A stretch of DNA of 42,778 bases. Source: Candidatus Bathyarchaeota archaeon B24. Lineage in GTDB: Archaea; Thermoproteota; CALKCG01; B24. Numbering within the stretch: the first letter of the stretch is position 1; each line of letters begins with the position of its first letter. A model generated the notes under the pieces. It saw only the letters and a list, made by a program, of their open reading frames with translations, had not been told where the DNA came from and did not search any database. This document shows positions 22,559 through 30,715 of this stretch, in pieces. A program made the position numbers and the translations under genes. The stretch is taken from positions 1 to 42,778 of the forward strand of contig LUCB01000011.1 of assembly GCA_001593865.1 (NCBI GenBank), given 5' to 3'.

Positions 22559-24115
22559 ATGTCCGGGTTTAAGGTCGTTCTAACGGCTGACGAGACCCTA
22601 ATGTGCGACTATGGGAACGCCATATTCCTAGGCTTCATGACGACCGGGCCTATTTCAGGGTTCAGACCGTTCAACATGGCTATGAAGTTGCTACTGAGAC
22701 CTGTGCCTACCGGCCCCAGAGGGGAGGCTGTGGTAGCTCCTCTAGCCCTTAGGGTAGTCGAAAGCATTCTGGTCGAATCAGGCGTAGTTGAGCCAGATGA
22801 GATCATAGTTGCTCCCCCGAAGACTCTATCTAGAGTCGTCTCAGAGGAGACAAGAGTTATCGGGGTGTCGACCATGGATCCCAAAGGCCTCGGACCCGCC
22901 TCCTCTACTTTCTCAGGCCCCTACGGGCTTATACATAGTGAACCATACTCCGCTCATCTATTCAAGAAGCTCATCAGAAGCGAAGTTATCCAGAGAGCTA
23001 GAAGATGGGCTTCGCTTGTAGTTGGGGGTCCAGGTGCCTGGCAACTTACTATGGAAGACCTCGAGAAACTCGGTATAGACGTTCTCTTCATGGGAGAGGG
23101 AGAAGACGAGCTTCCGAGACTGTTTAAGCAGCTCATCGACGAGGGTAAGCCTGAGAGACCTATGGTCGTCAGGGCCGGGCCGAGCCGTAGAATTCCTAGA
23201 ATTAGGGGAGCGACCATCGGCGGGTTGGTCGAGGTATCCAGGGGGTGCGGCAGGGGATGCCGGTTCTGCACACCCACCATGAGGATCCTTAGGCATAGAC
23301 CTATAGAGGATATACTACACGATGTCGAGGTTAACGTTAAAGCCGGTCAAAAGACTATATGTCTGCAGGCCGAGGATATCTTACAGTACGGTGGAACCCC
23401 CGTCAGGAAAAACCCAGAGGCTGTGATTAAGCTTTTCAGATCGGTCCTAAGCGTCAGAGGCGTTAAAGGTGCGTCGGTGAGCCACGCTGCGTTAAGCTCC
23501 ATAGCTGAAAACCCTAAGCTCGTATGCGAGATAAGTGAAATACTCGGGCTCACGAGAACCCGATGGCTTGGATACCAGACAGGTATAGAAACGGCCAGTC
23601 CTAGGCTGATAGGCTCGCTCATGCATATGAAACCCTATCCGTTCAAGCCTGCGGATTGGCCTACGGTCGTCGAAGAGGCGTTTAAGATAAGCTCAGACTA
23701 TAACTGGGTCCCGGCGGCTACGCTTATACTAAACCTTCCCGGTGAAAAGCCCGAAGACGTATTGACTACAGCGGACCTCGTAGACGACCTTAACCCCTAC
23801 AAGAGCCTGATAGTCCCGCTACTTTACGTTCCCATGGAGGGTACTCCGGGATGCAAACCCAGGAGGCTACTGGAGGACGCGGACGACGCCTATTGGCAGC
23901 TATACCGCGCCGTCTGGCGTCACGATATGAGGTGGCTACCTGTGCTCACCAGAGAGTATTTAGCCGAGACCCACCCGGGAGCTGCCTTGGCCGTGAGGCT
24001 CTTTGTACTTGTGATCAAGAACTTCATCGATCCCTGGGTCGAGCATAAGCTTGCTCAGGTCGTGGCTGGAAAACCTAGGTCTGGTGGATGGTTGTGGAGG
24101 CTGAAACGCTTATAG
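22559..24115 (+). CDS. B12-binding/radical SAM protein (COG1032 type)
   Basis: 518 residues. An N-terminal Rossmann-like cobalamin-binding-type region (about 60-200, with SLVVGGPGAW and VLFMGEGEDELPRLFKQLI) precedes a radical SAM core with VSRGCGRGCRFC. There the [4Fe-4S] ligands are C230, C234 and C237 (C-x3-C-x2-C). The canonical DxHxxG cobalamin motif is not obvious in the N-domain, so B12 use is uncertain. The family includes methyltransferases and methylthiotransferases, and this archaeal subgroup is uncharacterised to my knowledge. The ATG is probably leaderless, with TTTAAG about 30 bases upstream. Its last 22-28 bases overlap the start of the deacetylase-like gene, so the two are translationally coupled. 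Confidence 0.85.
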   Translation: MSGFKVVLTADETLMCDYGNAIFLGFMTTGPISGFRPFNMAMKLLLRPVPTGPRGEAVVAPLALRVVESILVESGVVEPDEIIVAPPKTLSRVVSEETRVIGVSTMDPKGLGPASSTFSGPYGLIHSEPYSAHLFKKLIRSEVIQRARRWASLVVGGPGAWQLTMEDLEKLGIDVLFMGEGEDELPRLFKQLIDEGKPERPMVVRAGPSRRIPRIRGATIGGLVEVSRGCGRGCRFCTPTMRILRHRPIEDILHDVEVNVKAGQKTICLQAEDILQYGGTPVRKNPEAVIKLFRSVLSVRGVKGASVSHAALSSIAENPKLVCEISEILGLTRTRWLGYQTGIETASPRLIGSLMHMKPYPFKPADWPTVVEEAFKISSDYNWVPAATLILNLPGEKPEDVLTTADLVDDLNPYKSLIVPLLYVPMEGTPGCKPRRLLEDADDAYWQLYRAVWRHDMRWLPVLTREYLAETHPGAALAVRLFVLVIKNFIDPWVEHKLAQVVAGKPRSGGWLWRLKRL

Positions 24116-25161
24116 TGTATGGCGACATATATCTGAGGCATCTGACAGGGCTTGACCATCCTGAAAGCCCTGGTAGACTCCTAGCCATAATGAGGGGGCT
24201 CAAGAGGTTTAAACTACTCGAGAGACCTGAGATTGAGGTCGAGGAGCCTGAGAAGGCTAGGCTTAGAGACCTCTATCTAGTCCATAGCGTAGACTATGTG
24301 AGGTTGGTAGAGGATTTCTGTCTGAAGGGTGGGGGGATACTCGGGACATGGGGCAGCGGGGTCGTATGCTGTAGGGAAAGCTTCGAAGTCGCGTTGTACG
24401 CCGTGGGTGGGGTGTTGAAGGCCGTAGACGACGTCATGGATGGCAGGTTTAGAAACTCGATAGCATTAATCAGACCTCCAGGTCACCACGCCTCCAGAGA
24501 CCTACCATATGGGTTCTGCCTATTCAACAACATAGCCATAGCCGCCAAACACCTGCTTAAAAGAAGGGGTGTTAGACGGGTTTTCATACTGGATATCGAC
24601 GCCCACCACGGTAACGGAACCCAGGAGGTTTTCGAGGAAGACCCCAGAGTCCTCTACGTGAGCTTCCATCAGGACCGGATATTTCCAGGAACCGGAGGCA
24701 TCGGGGATGTCGGTAGAGGGGAGGGAGAGGGGTTCAAAATGAATTTCCCGCTACCCCCCTACACGAACGAGCAGGTCTATCTGAAGGCTCTAGAAGAGGT
24801 CGTGGAACCCATACTTAGGCAGTTTAAACCCGACTATATACTTGTCTCAGCAGGGTTCGACGCTCACTACTTGGATCCTCTTACAGGTCTAGGGTTATCG
24901 AGCATAGGATATGGAATGATATATGGATGGATCAGATACGTAGCCGAGGAGCTTACTGGTGGAATGTTCACGGCGGTCTTAGAGGGGGGCTACGACGAAG
25001 AGGCTCTCTCCACAGCCGTACCGTCGGCCATAGCGGCTATGGCCGGTTTAAAGATCGAAGTCGAGGATAGGGTTCAGAGGATGCCGAAGTACCTTGAAGA
25101 AGCCGCCTTAGGCGTTTTAGAAGAGGTTAAAAAGGTAATGGCTAAGTACTGGGATATTTAG
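24094..25161 (+). CDS. Histone deacetylase family protein (acetoin utilisation/acetylpolyamine amidohydrolase-like)
   Basis: 355 residues of the zinc-dependent arginase/deacetylase fold. Motifs are complete: RPPGHHAS (H131, H132), LDIDAHHGNGTQ with zinc ligands D169 and H171, VSAGFDAH with the third ligand D256, and the transition-state Tyr in EGGYDEE (Y300). Such archaeal proteins deacetylate polyamines, lysines or small acetyl-amides. GTG 24094 is favoured because GGTGG sits six bases upstream, while it abuts the alternative ATG at 24088. It overlaps the radical SAM gene upstream and its stop overlaps the ilvE stop on the other strand. Confidence 0.92.
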   Translation: MEAETLIVYGDIYLRHLTGLDHPESPGRLLAIMRGLKRFKLLERPEIEVEEPEKARLRDLYLVHSVDYVRLVEDFCLKGGGILGTWGSGVVCCRESFEVALYAVGGVLKAVDDVMDGRFRNSIALIRPPGHHASRDLPYGFCLFNNIAIAAKHLLKRRGVRRVFILDIDAHHGNGTQEVFEEDPRVLYVSFHQDRIFPGTGGIGDVGRGEGEGFKMNFPLPPYTNEQVYLKALEEVVEPILRQFKPDYILVSAGFDAHYLDPLTGLGLSSIGYGMIYGWIRYVAEELTGGMFTAVLEGGYDEEALSTAVPSAIAAMAGLKIEVEDRVQRMPKYLEEAALGVLEEVKKVMAKYWDI

Positions 25162-26075
25162 ACCTCTATCTCGGTCACCCATGTCTTATACTTATCGACC
25201 TTACCCATGACTACCTCGAAGTATCTGGTCTTGAGCTTGCGTGTTATAGGCCCTATGGAGCCGTCTCCGACCGGCCGGTTATCTATGCTCACTATAGGAG
25301 TTATCTCCGCCGCTGTTCCCGTGAAGAAGGCTTCCTCACACATATACAGCTCACTACGGGCTATAAGCCTCTCCTGAACCTCGAAACCCATCTCCTTTGC
25401 TATCTTGATCACCGTATCCCTCGTTATGCCTTCGAGTATCCCCGTTACGGTCGGAGGTGTGGCTATAACGCCGTCTCGAACTATGAACAGGTTTTCACCA
25501 GTTCCCTCGCAGACATACCCGTGGTTGTCTAGAAATATCGCCTCGTCGAAGCCGTTCAATATAGCCTCCACCTTAGCCAGGCATGAGTTCACATAGTTTC
25601 CACAGACCTTGGCCGCCGGAGGCTGGCTGTCGATGGCTATCCTACGCCATGAAGATACGCAACATCGAACCCCCTTCTCCTCGAGGTATTTACCGAACGG
25701 GAATGCGGCTACGGCTACCCTAACCGGGGCCTTGAGCGGGTTTAAACCTATGACACCGTAGCCACGGTAGACTAACGGTCTTATGTAGCAGTTTTCACGG
25801 ATCTGGTTGGCTCTAACGGTCTCTATGATGGCTTCTTCGACCTTCTCAGGGCTGTATGGAATCTGCATATAAAGGACTTTAGCGGAGTAGAAGAGCCTTC
25901 TAACATGGTCTTTAAGCCTGAACACCTTCAACCGGCTGCCGTCCCAGTAGCCGCGTATACCCTCGAAAACAGCCGTGCCGTAGTGTAGGGCATGGGTCAT
26001 CACATGAACATTAGCGTCAGACCACTCGACAAGCTTACCATCCATCCAAATATACTTAGCCTCTACTATGGACAT
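25158..26075 (-). CDS. ilvE: Branched-chain amino acid aminotransferase
   Basis: 305 residues, class IV PLP enzyme that transfers the amino group between Leu/Ile/Val and 2-oxoglutarate. Visible are the N-terminal WMDGKLVEW, HALHYGTAVFEGIR, the Schiff-base Lys K156 in PPAAKVCGNYVNS, and EGTGENLF, which packs on the cofactor (about 190-197). The C-terminal FFTGTAAEITPI is also typical. The ATG at 26075 has GGTGGGGG upstream; an in-frame extension to 26108 is not supported. A TATA-like AAGTA/TTTGCAT region upstream is unremarkable. Its stop overlaps that of the deacetylase gene tail to tail. Confidence 0.94.
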   Translation of the reverse strand: MSIVEAKYIWMDGKLVEWSDANVHVMTHALHYGTAVFEGIRGYWDGSRLKVFRLKDHVRRLFYSAKVLYMQIPYSPEKVEEAIIETVRANQIRENCYIRPLVYRGYGVIGLNPLKAPVRVAVAAFPFGKYLEEKGVRCCVSSWRRIAIDSQPPAAKVCGNYVNSCLAKVEAILNGFDEAIFLDNHGYVCEGTGENLFIVRDGVIATPPTVTGILEGITRDTVIKIAKEMGFEVQERLIARSELYMCEEAFFTGTAAEITPIVSIDNRPVGDGSIGPITRKLKTRYFEVVMGKVDKYKTWVTEIEV

Positions 26076-26148
26076 ACATCCCCCACCTGAACGGTATCGA
26101 GCTTTCAATACTTCTCCATTTGCATGGCTTATTAGCCTTATCCCTTTA

Positions 26149-26589
26149 CTACCTCCGTGAAGACGACCGAAGCCTAAAGCCCTTTAGGAAATCCTTAAAC
26201 TCCTCTATGGATTTGAAAACGTAATCCGCATGAGCTATTATCCAAGGACTCGGATTCTCAAGCGTCAAAATAACCATGGTTGTCTTCCCTCTTCTTTTTG
26301 CATAGAAGAGCTCCATGCATACACCCGCGCTTAAAACCGGCATGTAAGCTAGGAAGAGGTCGCATCTCTCGATATCGCTTAGGTCTCTTTCGACCACTTT
26401 CCTAGCCGTCTCCACGGCTACCGCATCAGCCCGGTAGTAGAGCTTCTCCCTCTTCCACGGGTCTACGACATCGTATCCGGCTTCCTCGAGAAGTTTAGAT
26501 AATACTGCACGGTACTCTTGCTTATTCTCAAAGCCCTGGATCGGACCTGCGAGAAAGACCTTAGGAGAACTTCGTGTAGCGCCATACAA
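26149..26589 (-). CDS. Nucleoside 2-deoxyribosyltransferase-like protein
   Basis: About 146 residues. The N-terminal VFLAGPIQGFENK, an acidic helix VVERDLSDIERCDLFLAYM and the SAGVCMELFYA motif (Glu nucleophile) correspond to the nucleoside 2-deoxyribosyltransferase fold, which cleaves or exchanges the N-glycosidic bond of deoxynucleosides or deoxynucleotides. Close relatives include nucleotide hydrolases, so a clean-up role is equally possible. The start is uncertain: TTG 26589 would overlap the preceding DUF4430 gene by 29 bases, and the frame stays open back to 26652. Overlap with the upstream gene suggests it is the last member of the transporter cassette transcript. Confidence 0.72.
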   Translation of the reverse strand: MYGATRSSPKVFLAGPIQGFENKQEYRAVLSKLLEEAGYDVVDPWKREKLYYRADAVAVETARKVVERDLSDIERCDLFLAYMPVLSAGVCMELFYAKRRGKTTMVILTLENPSPWIIAHADYVFKSIEEFKDFLKGFRLRSSSRR

Positions 26590-27010
26590 CCGTTTCGCCG
26601 TTCGACAGCCTATACTGGTCGGCCCCAACCTCCGGAGAGACTTCTTCACCATCGGGCTTCAAGATGCTATACAACCACCAGCTATTAAGCTCTTTAGAGT
26701 TCTCTACACCATTTATAGAATCTACGAATACACCGAACGGGTAGACTGTATACTCCACCTTAGCGACCATCAGAAGCGCGTTTAAAGCGGTAGCCCCCTC
26801 AGCATCTAAAAGGATGTCGTTAAACTCTTCTACGGTCCCGTTGCCGTAGTCTATGACCACGTTAACCTTAACCGTAGACTCTTCAAGGTTCTTGAGAATG
26901 CCTGAGACTCTACTGTATTCGCTGTAGTAGTAGGCGGCTATGCTAGATGCTGTTATAGCCCATACCGCTAAAACCAGGGCTAAAGCCGTTAAGGATTTAC
27001 TTCTCTCCAC
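26561..27010 (-). CDS. Membrane-anchored DUF4430 protein (transcobalamin C-terminal-like fold)
   Basis: 149 residues. A signal-anchor helix (about 7-27, LTALALVLAVWAITASSIAAYYY) precedes an extracytoplasmic domain with the DUF4430 pattern: GNGTVEEF, GATALNALLMVAKVEY, then SWWLYSI and LSNGETVVWRYTKF at the very end. DUF4430 resembles the beta domain of transcobalamin and intrinsic factor. GTG 27010 is preferred, with GGGGGG six bases upstream; TTG 27016 abuts that site. It overlaps the ECF S-component gene upstream and the deoxyribosyltransferase-like gene downstream, so it belongs to a tightly packed operon. An extracytoplasmic ligand-capture role for the ECF transporter is inferred. Confidence 0.78.
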   Translation of the reverse strand: MERSKSLTALALVLAVWAITASSIAAYYYSEYSRVSGILKNLEESTVKVNVVIDYGNGTVEEFNDILLDAEGATALNALLMVAKVEYTVYPFGVFVDSINGVENSKELNSWWLYSILKPDGEEVSPEVGADQYRLSNGETVVWRYTKFS

Positions 27011-27578
27011 GCTCAACCCCCCTTATTACATGAATTATGGATGGTGAGAGCATACCCATGAGAAGAGCTGTCGTAAGCTCATGGGCAGGGCCCATAGGAT
27101 ATGGACATGGTATGAAAAGCCCGACCAAGGCCGTATATATTAGGGTCTCGGGCTTGACGAACGGTATCATCGTCAGTATGGATGTCGCTATATCGTAAAA
27201 AAGCGTTATAAGTAAACCCCCCAGAGCTAGCTCGAACCGAGACAAGCTACCCCGATTATGCCAGAGTAGGCCAGCTAGTAAACCGCTCAAACCCATGAAG
27301 AAAGAAGTTATAGGTGTCCAAAAACCCAGGCCGAAGAAGGCCATGTCTGATATAAGGATCGATAGGAAGCCTACCGTAAAACCGGCCTTAGGACCGGCCA
27401 GAATACCTGAAACCATGGTTAAAAAGGAGTTTAATTTAACGTTAGGAAGTGCCGCTAACCCCACCCTAGAGACTACGGCCAAAGCCGTTATTATCGAGAT
27501 GAGGGCCAAGCTTCTAGTGTCCAACGCTGGAAAAATATCCAGCGTTGGTAGAATATAAGGGTTATTGTTCGAAGTCAA
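26997..27578 (-). CDS. ECF-type transporter substrate-binding S component
   Basis: 193 residues with about six membrane helices. The N-terminal ALISIITALAVVSRVGLAAL and PNVKLNSFLTMVSGILAGPKAGFTVG with FLSILISDM are typical of ECF S components, which bind a vitamin and dock on an EcfT/EcfA module. No EcfT or EcfA gene is in the window, so it would use a shared module elsewhere. The TTG start overlaps the stop of the small membrane protein (TTGA) and has AAGGAGAAGG upstream. The next gene (DUF4430) overlaps its 3' end. Substrate is not readable; a cobamide is a reasonable guess from DUF4430 and the corrinoid genes at 34.6 kb. Confidence 0.8.
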   Translation of the reverse strand: MTSNNNPYILPTLDIFPALDTRSLALISIITALAVVSRVGLAALPNVKLNSFLTMVSGILAGPKAGFTVGFLSILISDMAFFGLGFWTPITSFFMGLSGLLAGLLWHNRGSLSRFELALGGLLITLFYDIATSILTMIPFVKPETLIYTALVGLFIPCPYPMGPAHELTTALLMGMLSPSIIHVIRGVERGEK

Positions 27579-27781
27579 TCCTTCTCCTTGGATAGAGGGT
27601 AGACTATCCCATACCAGAGGGCTATAGAGGCCAATAGAATACTTCCGAGTATCAGGAAGATGACGCCTGGGGGGAGGTTGCTCCTAGTCAATAGGAGGTA
27701 TAGGGTTATTATGATGGCAGTCGTGGAGATGACCACATAGCTGAGTTTAAGCTTCGAGTCGAAGAAGTTGCCGTACATCAT
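27575..27781 (-). CDS. Small two-helix membrane protein of the ECF/DUF4430 cassette
   Basis: 68 residues with two hydrophobic helices (about 13-31 and 38-60) and a charged C-terminus KEKD. No family recognised. The four-base overlap with the ECF S component makes it the first gene of the cassette. ATG 27781 or ATG 27778 may start it, with an A/T-rich TTTAAATATTTAT just upstream that could hold box A. Possibly a small accessory subunit of the transporter. Confidence 0.6.
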   Translation of the reverse strand: MMYGNFFDSKLKLSYVVISTTAIIITLYLLLTRSNLPPGVIFLILGSILLASIALWYGIVYPLSKEKD

Positions 27782-27842
27782 AGGATAAATATTTAAACCT
27801 AGGATGGCTTAATATTTTTCCTCACTACTCCATGGATAAGAG

Positions 27843-28787
27843 CTAAGTCTCCCTCGTAGCCATTAGCTTTTCGACTTCGTGTAGGTAGGGACAGCTGTTT
27901 ATCGGCCCTATTCTAGTGACCGAGATCGCCCCAGCCGCGTTAGCGAATAACCCCACCTTTTCGAGAGGCCAGCCTCTCACCAGACCGACTATGAAGGCTC
28001 CGTCGTACGTATCACCGGCTCCTGTGGGCTCGACCTCTTCGACCTTGAAAGCCGGCACATCGATCACTCTGTCTCTTGTGAAGATTATAGAACCCCTAGC
28101 CCCCCTTTTTAAGGCGACTATCTCGACACCCTCGTCGATAAGCGTTCTGCAGGCCTCCTCAGCGGTCTTCTCGCCCGTGAGCATCATAGCCTCCTCTCCG
28201 CTGGGTAGGACGAGATAGGCCTCGTCTAAGACAGGTTTACATATTCTTCTGATCTCATCGATGCTGAGGAGCTCGGGTCTAACATTTGGGTCTAACGAAA
28301 CCTTCACCCCATGTTCTACGGCTATCTTCAAAGCCTTATAGCACGCTTCTCTGCTCGATGGGCTTAGAGATAACGCTGAGCCCATTATGTGGAGGAACTT
28401 AGCCGAGGCGATGAATTCCTCGTCCACGTCGTCGGGTGAGAGCTGACCGGCTGCGGCGTGTCTAAGATGGAATATAAATTTGCGGCTACCTGAAGGGGAG
28501 TAGGTTACGAAAGCCGTACCGGTCGTATAGCCCTCGGCAACCCTTAGATGCGATACATCCACCCCGTCCTCCTTAAGCCTATCGAGTAACAGCTCGCCAA
28601 ACTCATCTGAGCCGATTACGCCTATGAGGGCTGACGAGACTTTAAGCCGAGCGACGGCGTCGGCGAATATCGCAGGTGCGCCGCTTGGAAACGGGCCCAC
28701 GAACTCGGTTAACGTCTTCAAAGAGCCTTTCTTATGCTTATCTATGAACTCTACGAGGGGCTCACCGAGGGTTATCACATCAGGCAT
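27843..28787 (-). CDS. PfkB family sugar kinase (ribokinase/KDG kinase-like)
   Basis: 314 residues. It transfers phosphate from ATP to a sugar or sugar acid. The ribokinase fold shows the N-terminal ITLGEPLVEFID, FPSGAPAIFADAVARL (sugar-binding Gly motif), SLDPNVRPELL, and the C-terminal PTGAGDTYDGAF with the catalytic base D259. The branch with LGEPLVEF starts often comprises 2-keto-3-deoxygluconate kinases, but substrate cannot be fixed. It ends a compact leftward set: amidohydrolase, YjbQ (3-base gap), PfkB (18-base gap). Link to the HpcH/HpaI aldolase at 12.3 kb is by pathway logic only. Confidence 0.88.
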   Translation of the reverse strand: MPDVITLGEPLVEFIDKHKKGSLKTLTEFVGPFPSGAPAIFADAVARLKVSSALIGVIGSDEFGELLLDRLKEDGVDVSHLRVAEGYTTGTAFVTYSPSGSRKFIFHLRHAAAGQLSPDDVDEEFIASAKFLHIMGSALSLSPSSREACYKALKIAVEHGVKVSLDPNVRPELLSIDEIRRICKPVLDEAYLVLPSGEEAMMLTGEKTAEEACRTLIDEGVEIVALKRGARGSIIFTRDRVIDVPAFKVEEVEPTGAGDTYDGAFIVGLVRGWPLEKVGLFANAAGAISVTRIGPINSCPYLHEVEKLMATRET

Positions 28788-28805
28788 TTTTCGACCAACC
28801 CCCTT

Positions 28806-29237
28806 CTACTCGCCTATGACCTGTATCACGATCCTTCTCCTTTGGGGACCGTCGAGTTCTACGAGGTATATTTTCTGTCTTGAGCCCATGATAAGCTTAC
28901 CGTCATCCACGGGTATCGTCAAGTGGTTACCCATGAGGCTCGCCCTTATATGCGCCCAGGCGTTCACCGCAAGCCTACCGTCTTTGGCGTAGTAGTGGTG
29001 ATGGAAATACTCACCCTCCTCTGGAACCAGCTTGGATAGGAACAGCGGTATATCCTGCTCTAAACCCGGTTCATCCTCGTTTATCGTTAGACCCGTCGTC
29101 GTATGGGTCGTGTAGACGTGCACTAAACCGCTTTTAACACCGCTTTCCCTCAGGGCCTTATAAACCTCTCCCGTTATGTTCACCAGGTGGGTGGGGGCTT
29201 CGGATACCACGTAAACGGGTTTCGTATATATCTTCAT
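28806..29237 (-). CDS. YjbQ/UPF0047 family protein
   Basis: 143 residues, the normal family length. The conserved blocks are all present: LVHVYTTHTTTGLTINEDEP, EYFHHHYYAKDGRLAVNAWA (His-rich, active site), HIRASLMGNHLTIPVDDGKL and a final LVELDGPQRRRIVIQVIG. The family forms trimers. A weak thiamine-phosphate synthase activity has been reported for the E. coli member, while its cellular role remains unclear. GGAGAGGTG stands before the ATG, and it follows the amidohydrolase stop by three bases, so the two are co-translated. Confidence 0.93.
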   Translation of the reverse strand: MKIYTKPVYVVSEAPTHLVNITGEVYKALRESGVKSGLVHVYTTHTTTGLTINEDEPGLEQDIPLFLSKLVPEEGEYFHHHYYAKDGRLAVNAWAHIRASLMGNHLTIPVDDGKLIMGSRQKIYLVELDGPQRRRIVIQVIGE

Positions 29238-29240
29238 GGG

Positions 29241-30098
29241 TCACACCTCTCCGAGACCGAGTAGTTTAACGGCGTTTAACCCCATTATCTTATCGAAGAC
29301 GTGTTTTTCCATGGGGATGCTTTTAACGGCTTCGACCATCTTGAACGGCTCTATCCTAGGCCAATCTGAGCCGAAGAGTATTTTATCGGCTAGAAACCTC
29401 GAAACAAACCCGGGTGTCAGCAACTTCGTGAGCACATAGGATATATGCTCCTTAGGAGTCCCCATGAATACGCCGCTTAGGTCTAGGTAAACGTTTTCGT
29501 ATTTAACGGCCATCATAGCCGCCTCCCAGACCCATGGAAAACCCATGTGAGCTAAGACCACCTTCAACGCGGGGAACGACGTCACCACCTTCTCGACCTC
29601 GAGCGGGTGGCATTCGCCGAGCTTCACGTTCTTAATCCATGAAACCCCTGTGTGGAACAGGATCGGTACGTTAAGTTGCTGAACCCTTTCGTAAAAGCCG
29701 TATAGGCGTTTATCGCCCGGTCGGAAGCCCTGCAACGGGGGATAGAGCTTGACCCCTCTGAAACCCTGGGAAATGAGGTTTTCAAGCTCATCTATGGATT
29801 CGTCGCCTTTGGTAGGGTTTATACCAGCGAAGCCTATGAACATCCTGTTCTCTCGTATTATAGCCGCTAACGAGTCGTTCGGAGGTAGACAGCCCCTAGG
29901 GGTATCTATCGATAGAAGAACCGCCTTGTCTATCCCGGCGACCCTGAGCATCTTCGCCAGAGCGTCTAGGGGTTGGACAGCCGTCCCGATGTGGTAGACC
30001 TCTCTAACCGTTTCCTCCAGCCGTCTATCTCCTGAGAGAGCTTCCTCGATTATAACCGGGTGGACGTGGAAGTCTATCTTCGGGGTAAGACGAGACAT
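29241..30098 (-). CDS. Amidohydrolase family protein (COG2159 type)
   Basis: 285 residues, TIM-barrel metal hydrolase/decarboxylase. Metal ligands are visible as DFHVHP (H11, H13), ILFHTG (H149), VLAHMG (H184) and FGSDWPR (D245). This pattern is that of the amidohydrolase-2 branch, which contains decarboxylases such as aminocarboxymuconate-semialdehyde decarboxylase as well as lactonases. The lactonase possibility fits the sugar-acid theme of the window. The ATG is followed by MSRLTPKID. TTTTAAG about 36 bases upstream could be box A, making this the promoter of the amidohydrolase-yjbQ-pfkB operon. Confidence 0.85.
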   Translation of the reverse strand: MSRLTPKIDFHVHPVIIEEALSGDRRLEETVREVYHIGTAVQPLDALAKMLRVAGIDKAVLLSIDTPRGCLPPNDSLAAIIRENRMFIGFAGINPTKGDESIDELENLISQGFRGVKLYPPLQGFRPGDKRLYGFYERVQQLNVPILFHTGVSWIKNVKLGECHPLEVEKVVTSFPALKVVLAHMGFPWVWEAAMMAVKYENVYLDLSGVFMGTPKEHISYVLTKLLTPGFVSRFLADKILFGSDWPRIEPFKMVEAVKSIPMEKHVFDKIMGLNAVKLLGLGEV

Positions 30099-30148
30099 GG
30101 TATAGAAATATTCACTTAGGGCTGCTTAAAACTCTTACATAAGACCGG

Positions 30149-30595
30149 CTAGCCGCCTATGGTAAGGACCATCTCATAGGCATCTTCCCCGTCCCAGTAG
30201 TAGTTTTTCAAAAGACAAGATATCTCGAAGCCGACTTTCCTATACAGCTGTATAGCCGCCGTGTTGCTAACCCTAACCTCTAGGACCACTTTTCTGGCGC
30301 CCAGCTCCTTAAGGCGTCTGATATTCTCTCTCAAAACCTTTTCACCGATCCCTAGGCCTCTATATTCTGGATGGACGGCTATGGATAGAATATGCCCTTC
30401 TAGACCTTTAAGGACGGAGGCCGAATATCCTACGATGTGCTCGTCTATGGAGGCTACGATAAACGTCTCGGGGCTTAGGTATGCCAGCGTCTCTAGGTAC
30501 GATGGTGGGAAGGGTTGTCGAAAGGAGAGCCTTTCGATTTTGTAGACCTCTTTCAAATCGCCGGGTCTAACCGTCCTCAGCGTTAAGCCCTTCAT
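30149..30595 (-). CDS. GNAT N-acetyltransferase, RimI/Ard1-like
   Basis: 148 residues. It acetylates the N-terminal amino group of proteins with acetyl-CoA. The acetyl-CoA motif VHPEYRGLGIGEKVL (about 77-91), the following VVLEVRVSNTAAIQLYRKVGF and NYYWDGEDAYEMVL place it with RimI and archaeal Ard1/NatA enzymes. The N-terminal EVYKIERLSFRQPFPPSYL forms the substrate loop. The start ATG is followed by KGL; no strong ribosome site is seen. A short repeat of TTTAAGGG units (30633-30655) lies upstream, between it and the divergent Pelota gene. Confidence 0.88.
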   Translation of the reverse strand: MKGLTLRTVRPGDLKEVYKIERLSFRQPFPPSYLETLAYLSPETFIVASIDEHIVGYSASVLKGLEGHILSIAVHPEYRGLGIGEKVLRENIRRLKELGARKVVLEVRVSNTAAIQLYRKVGFEISCLLKNYYWDGEDAYEMVLTIGG

Positions 30596-30683
30596 CTTCG
30601 GCGACCTAGACGACGTAGATTTTTAGAACCCTTTAAGGGTTTTAAGGGTTTTAGCCCCTCTAGATGGATGGTGGGTTTAATCC

Positions 30684-30690
30684 TTATAAG
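30684..30690 (+). promoter_or_regulatory. Box A for the Pelota gene
   Basis: TTATAAG is centred 29 bases before the TTG at 30716, predicting a leaderless or very short-leader transcript. Confidence 0.5.
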
Positions 30691-30715
30691 AGCGAAAACT
30701 GTCTAACACCAAGGT

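Noticed and set aside
30633-30655. Tandem TTTAAGGG-like units
   Set aside because: About three imperfect units only, in a divergent promoter region; too short for a repeat array or CRISPR, though it could contain a regulator site.
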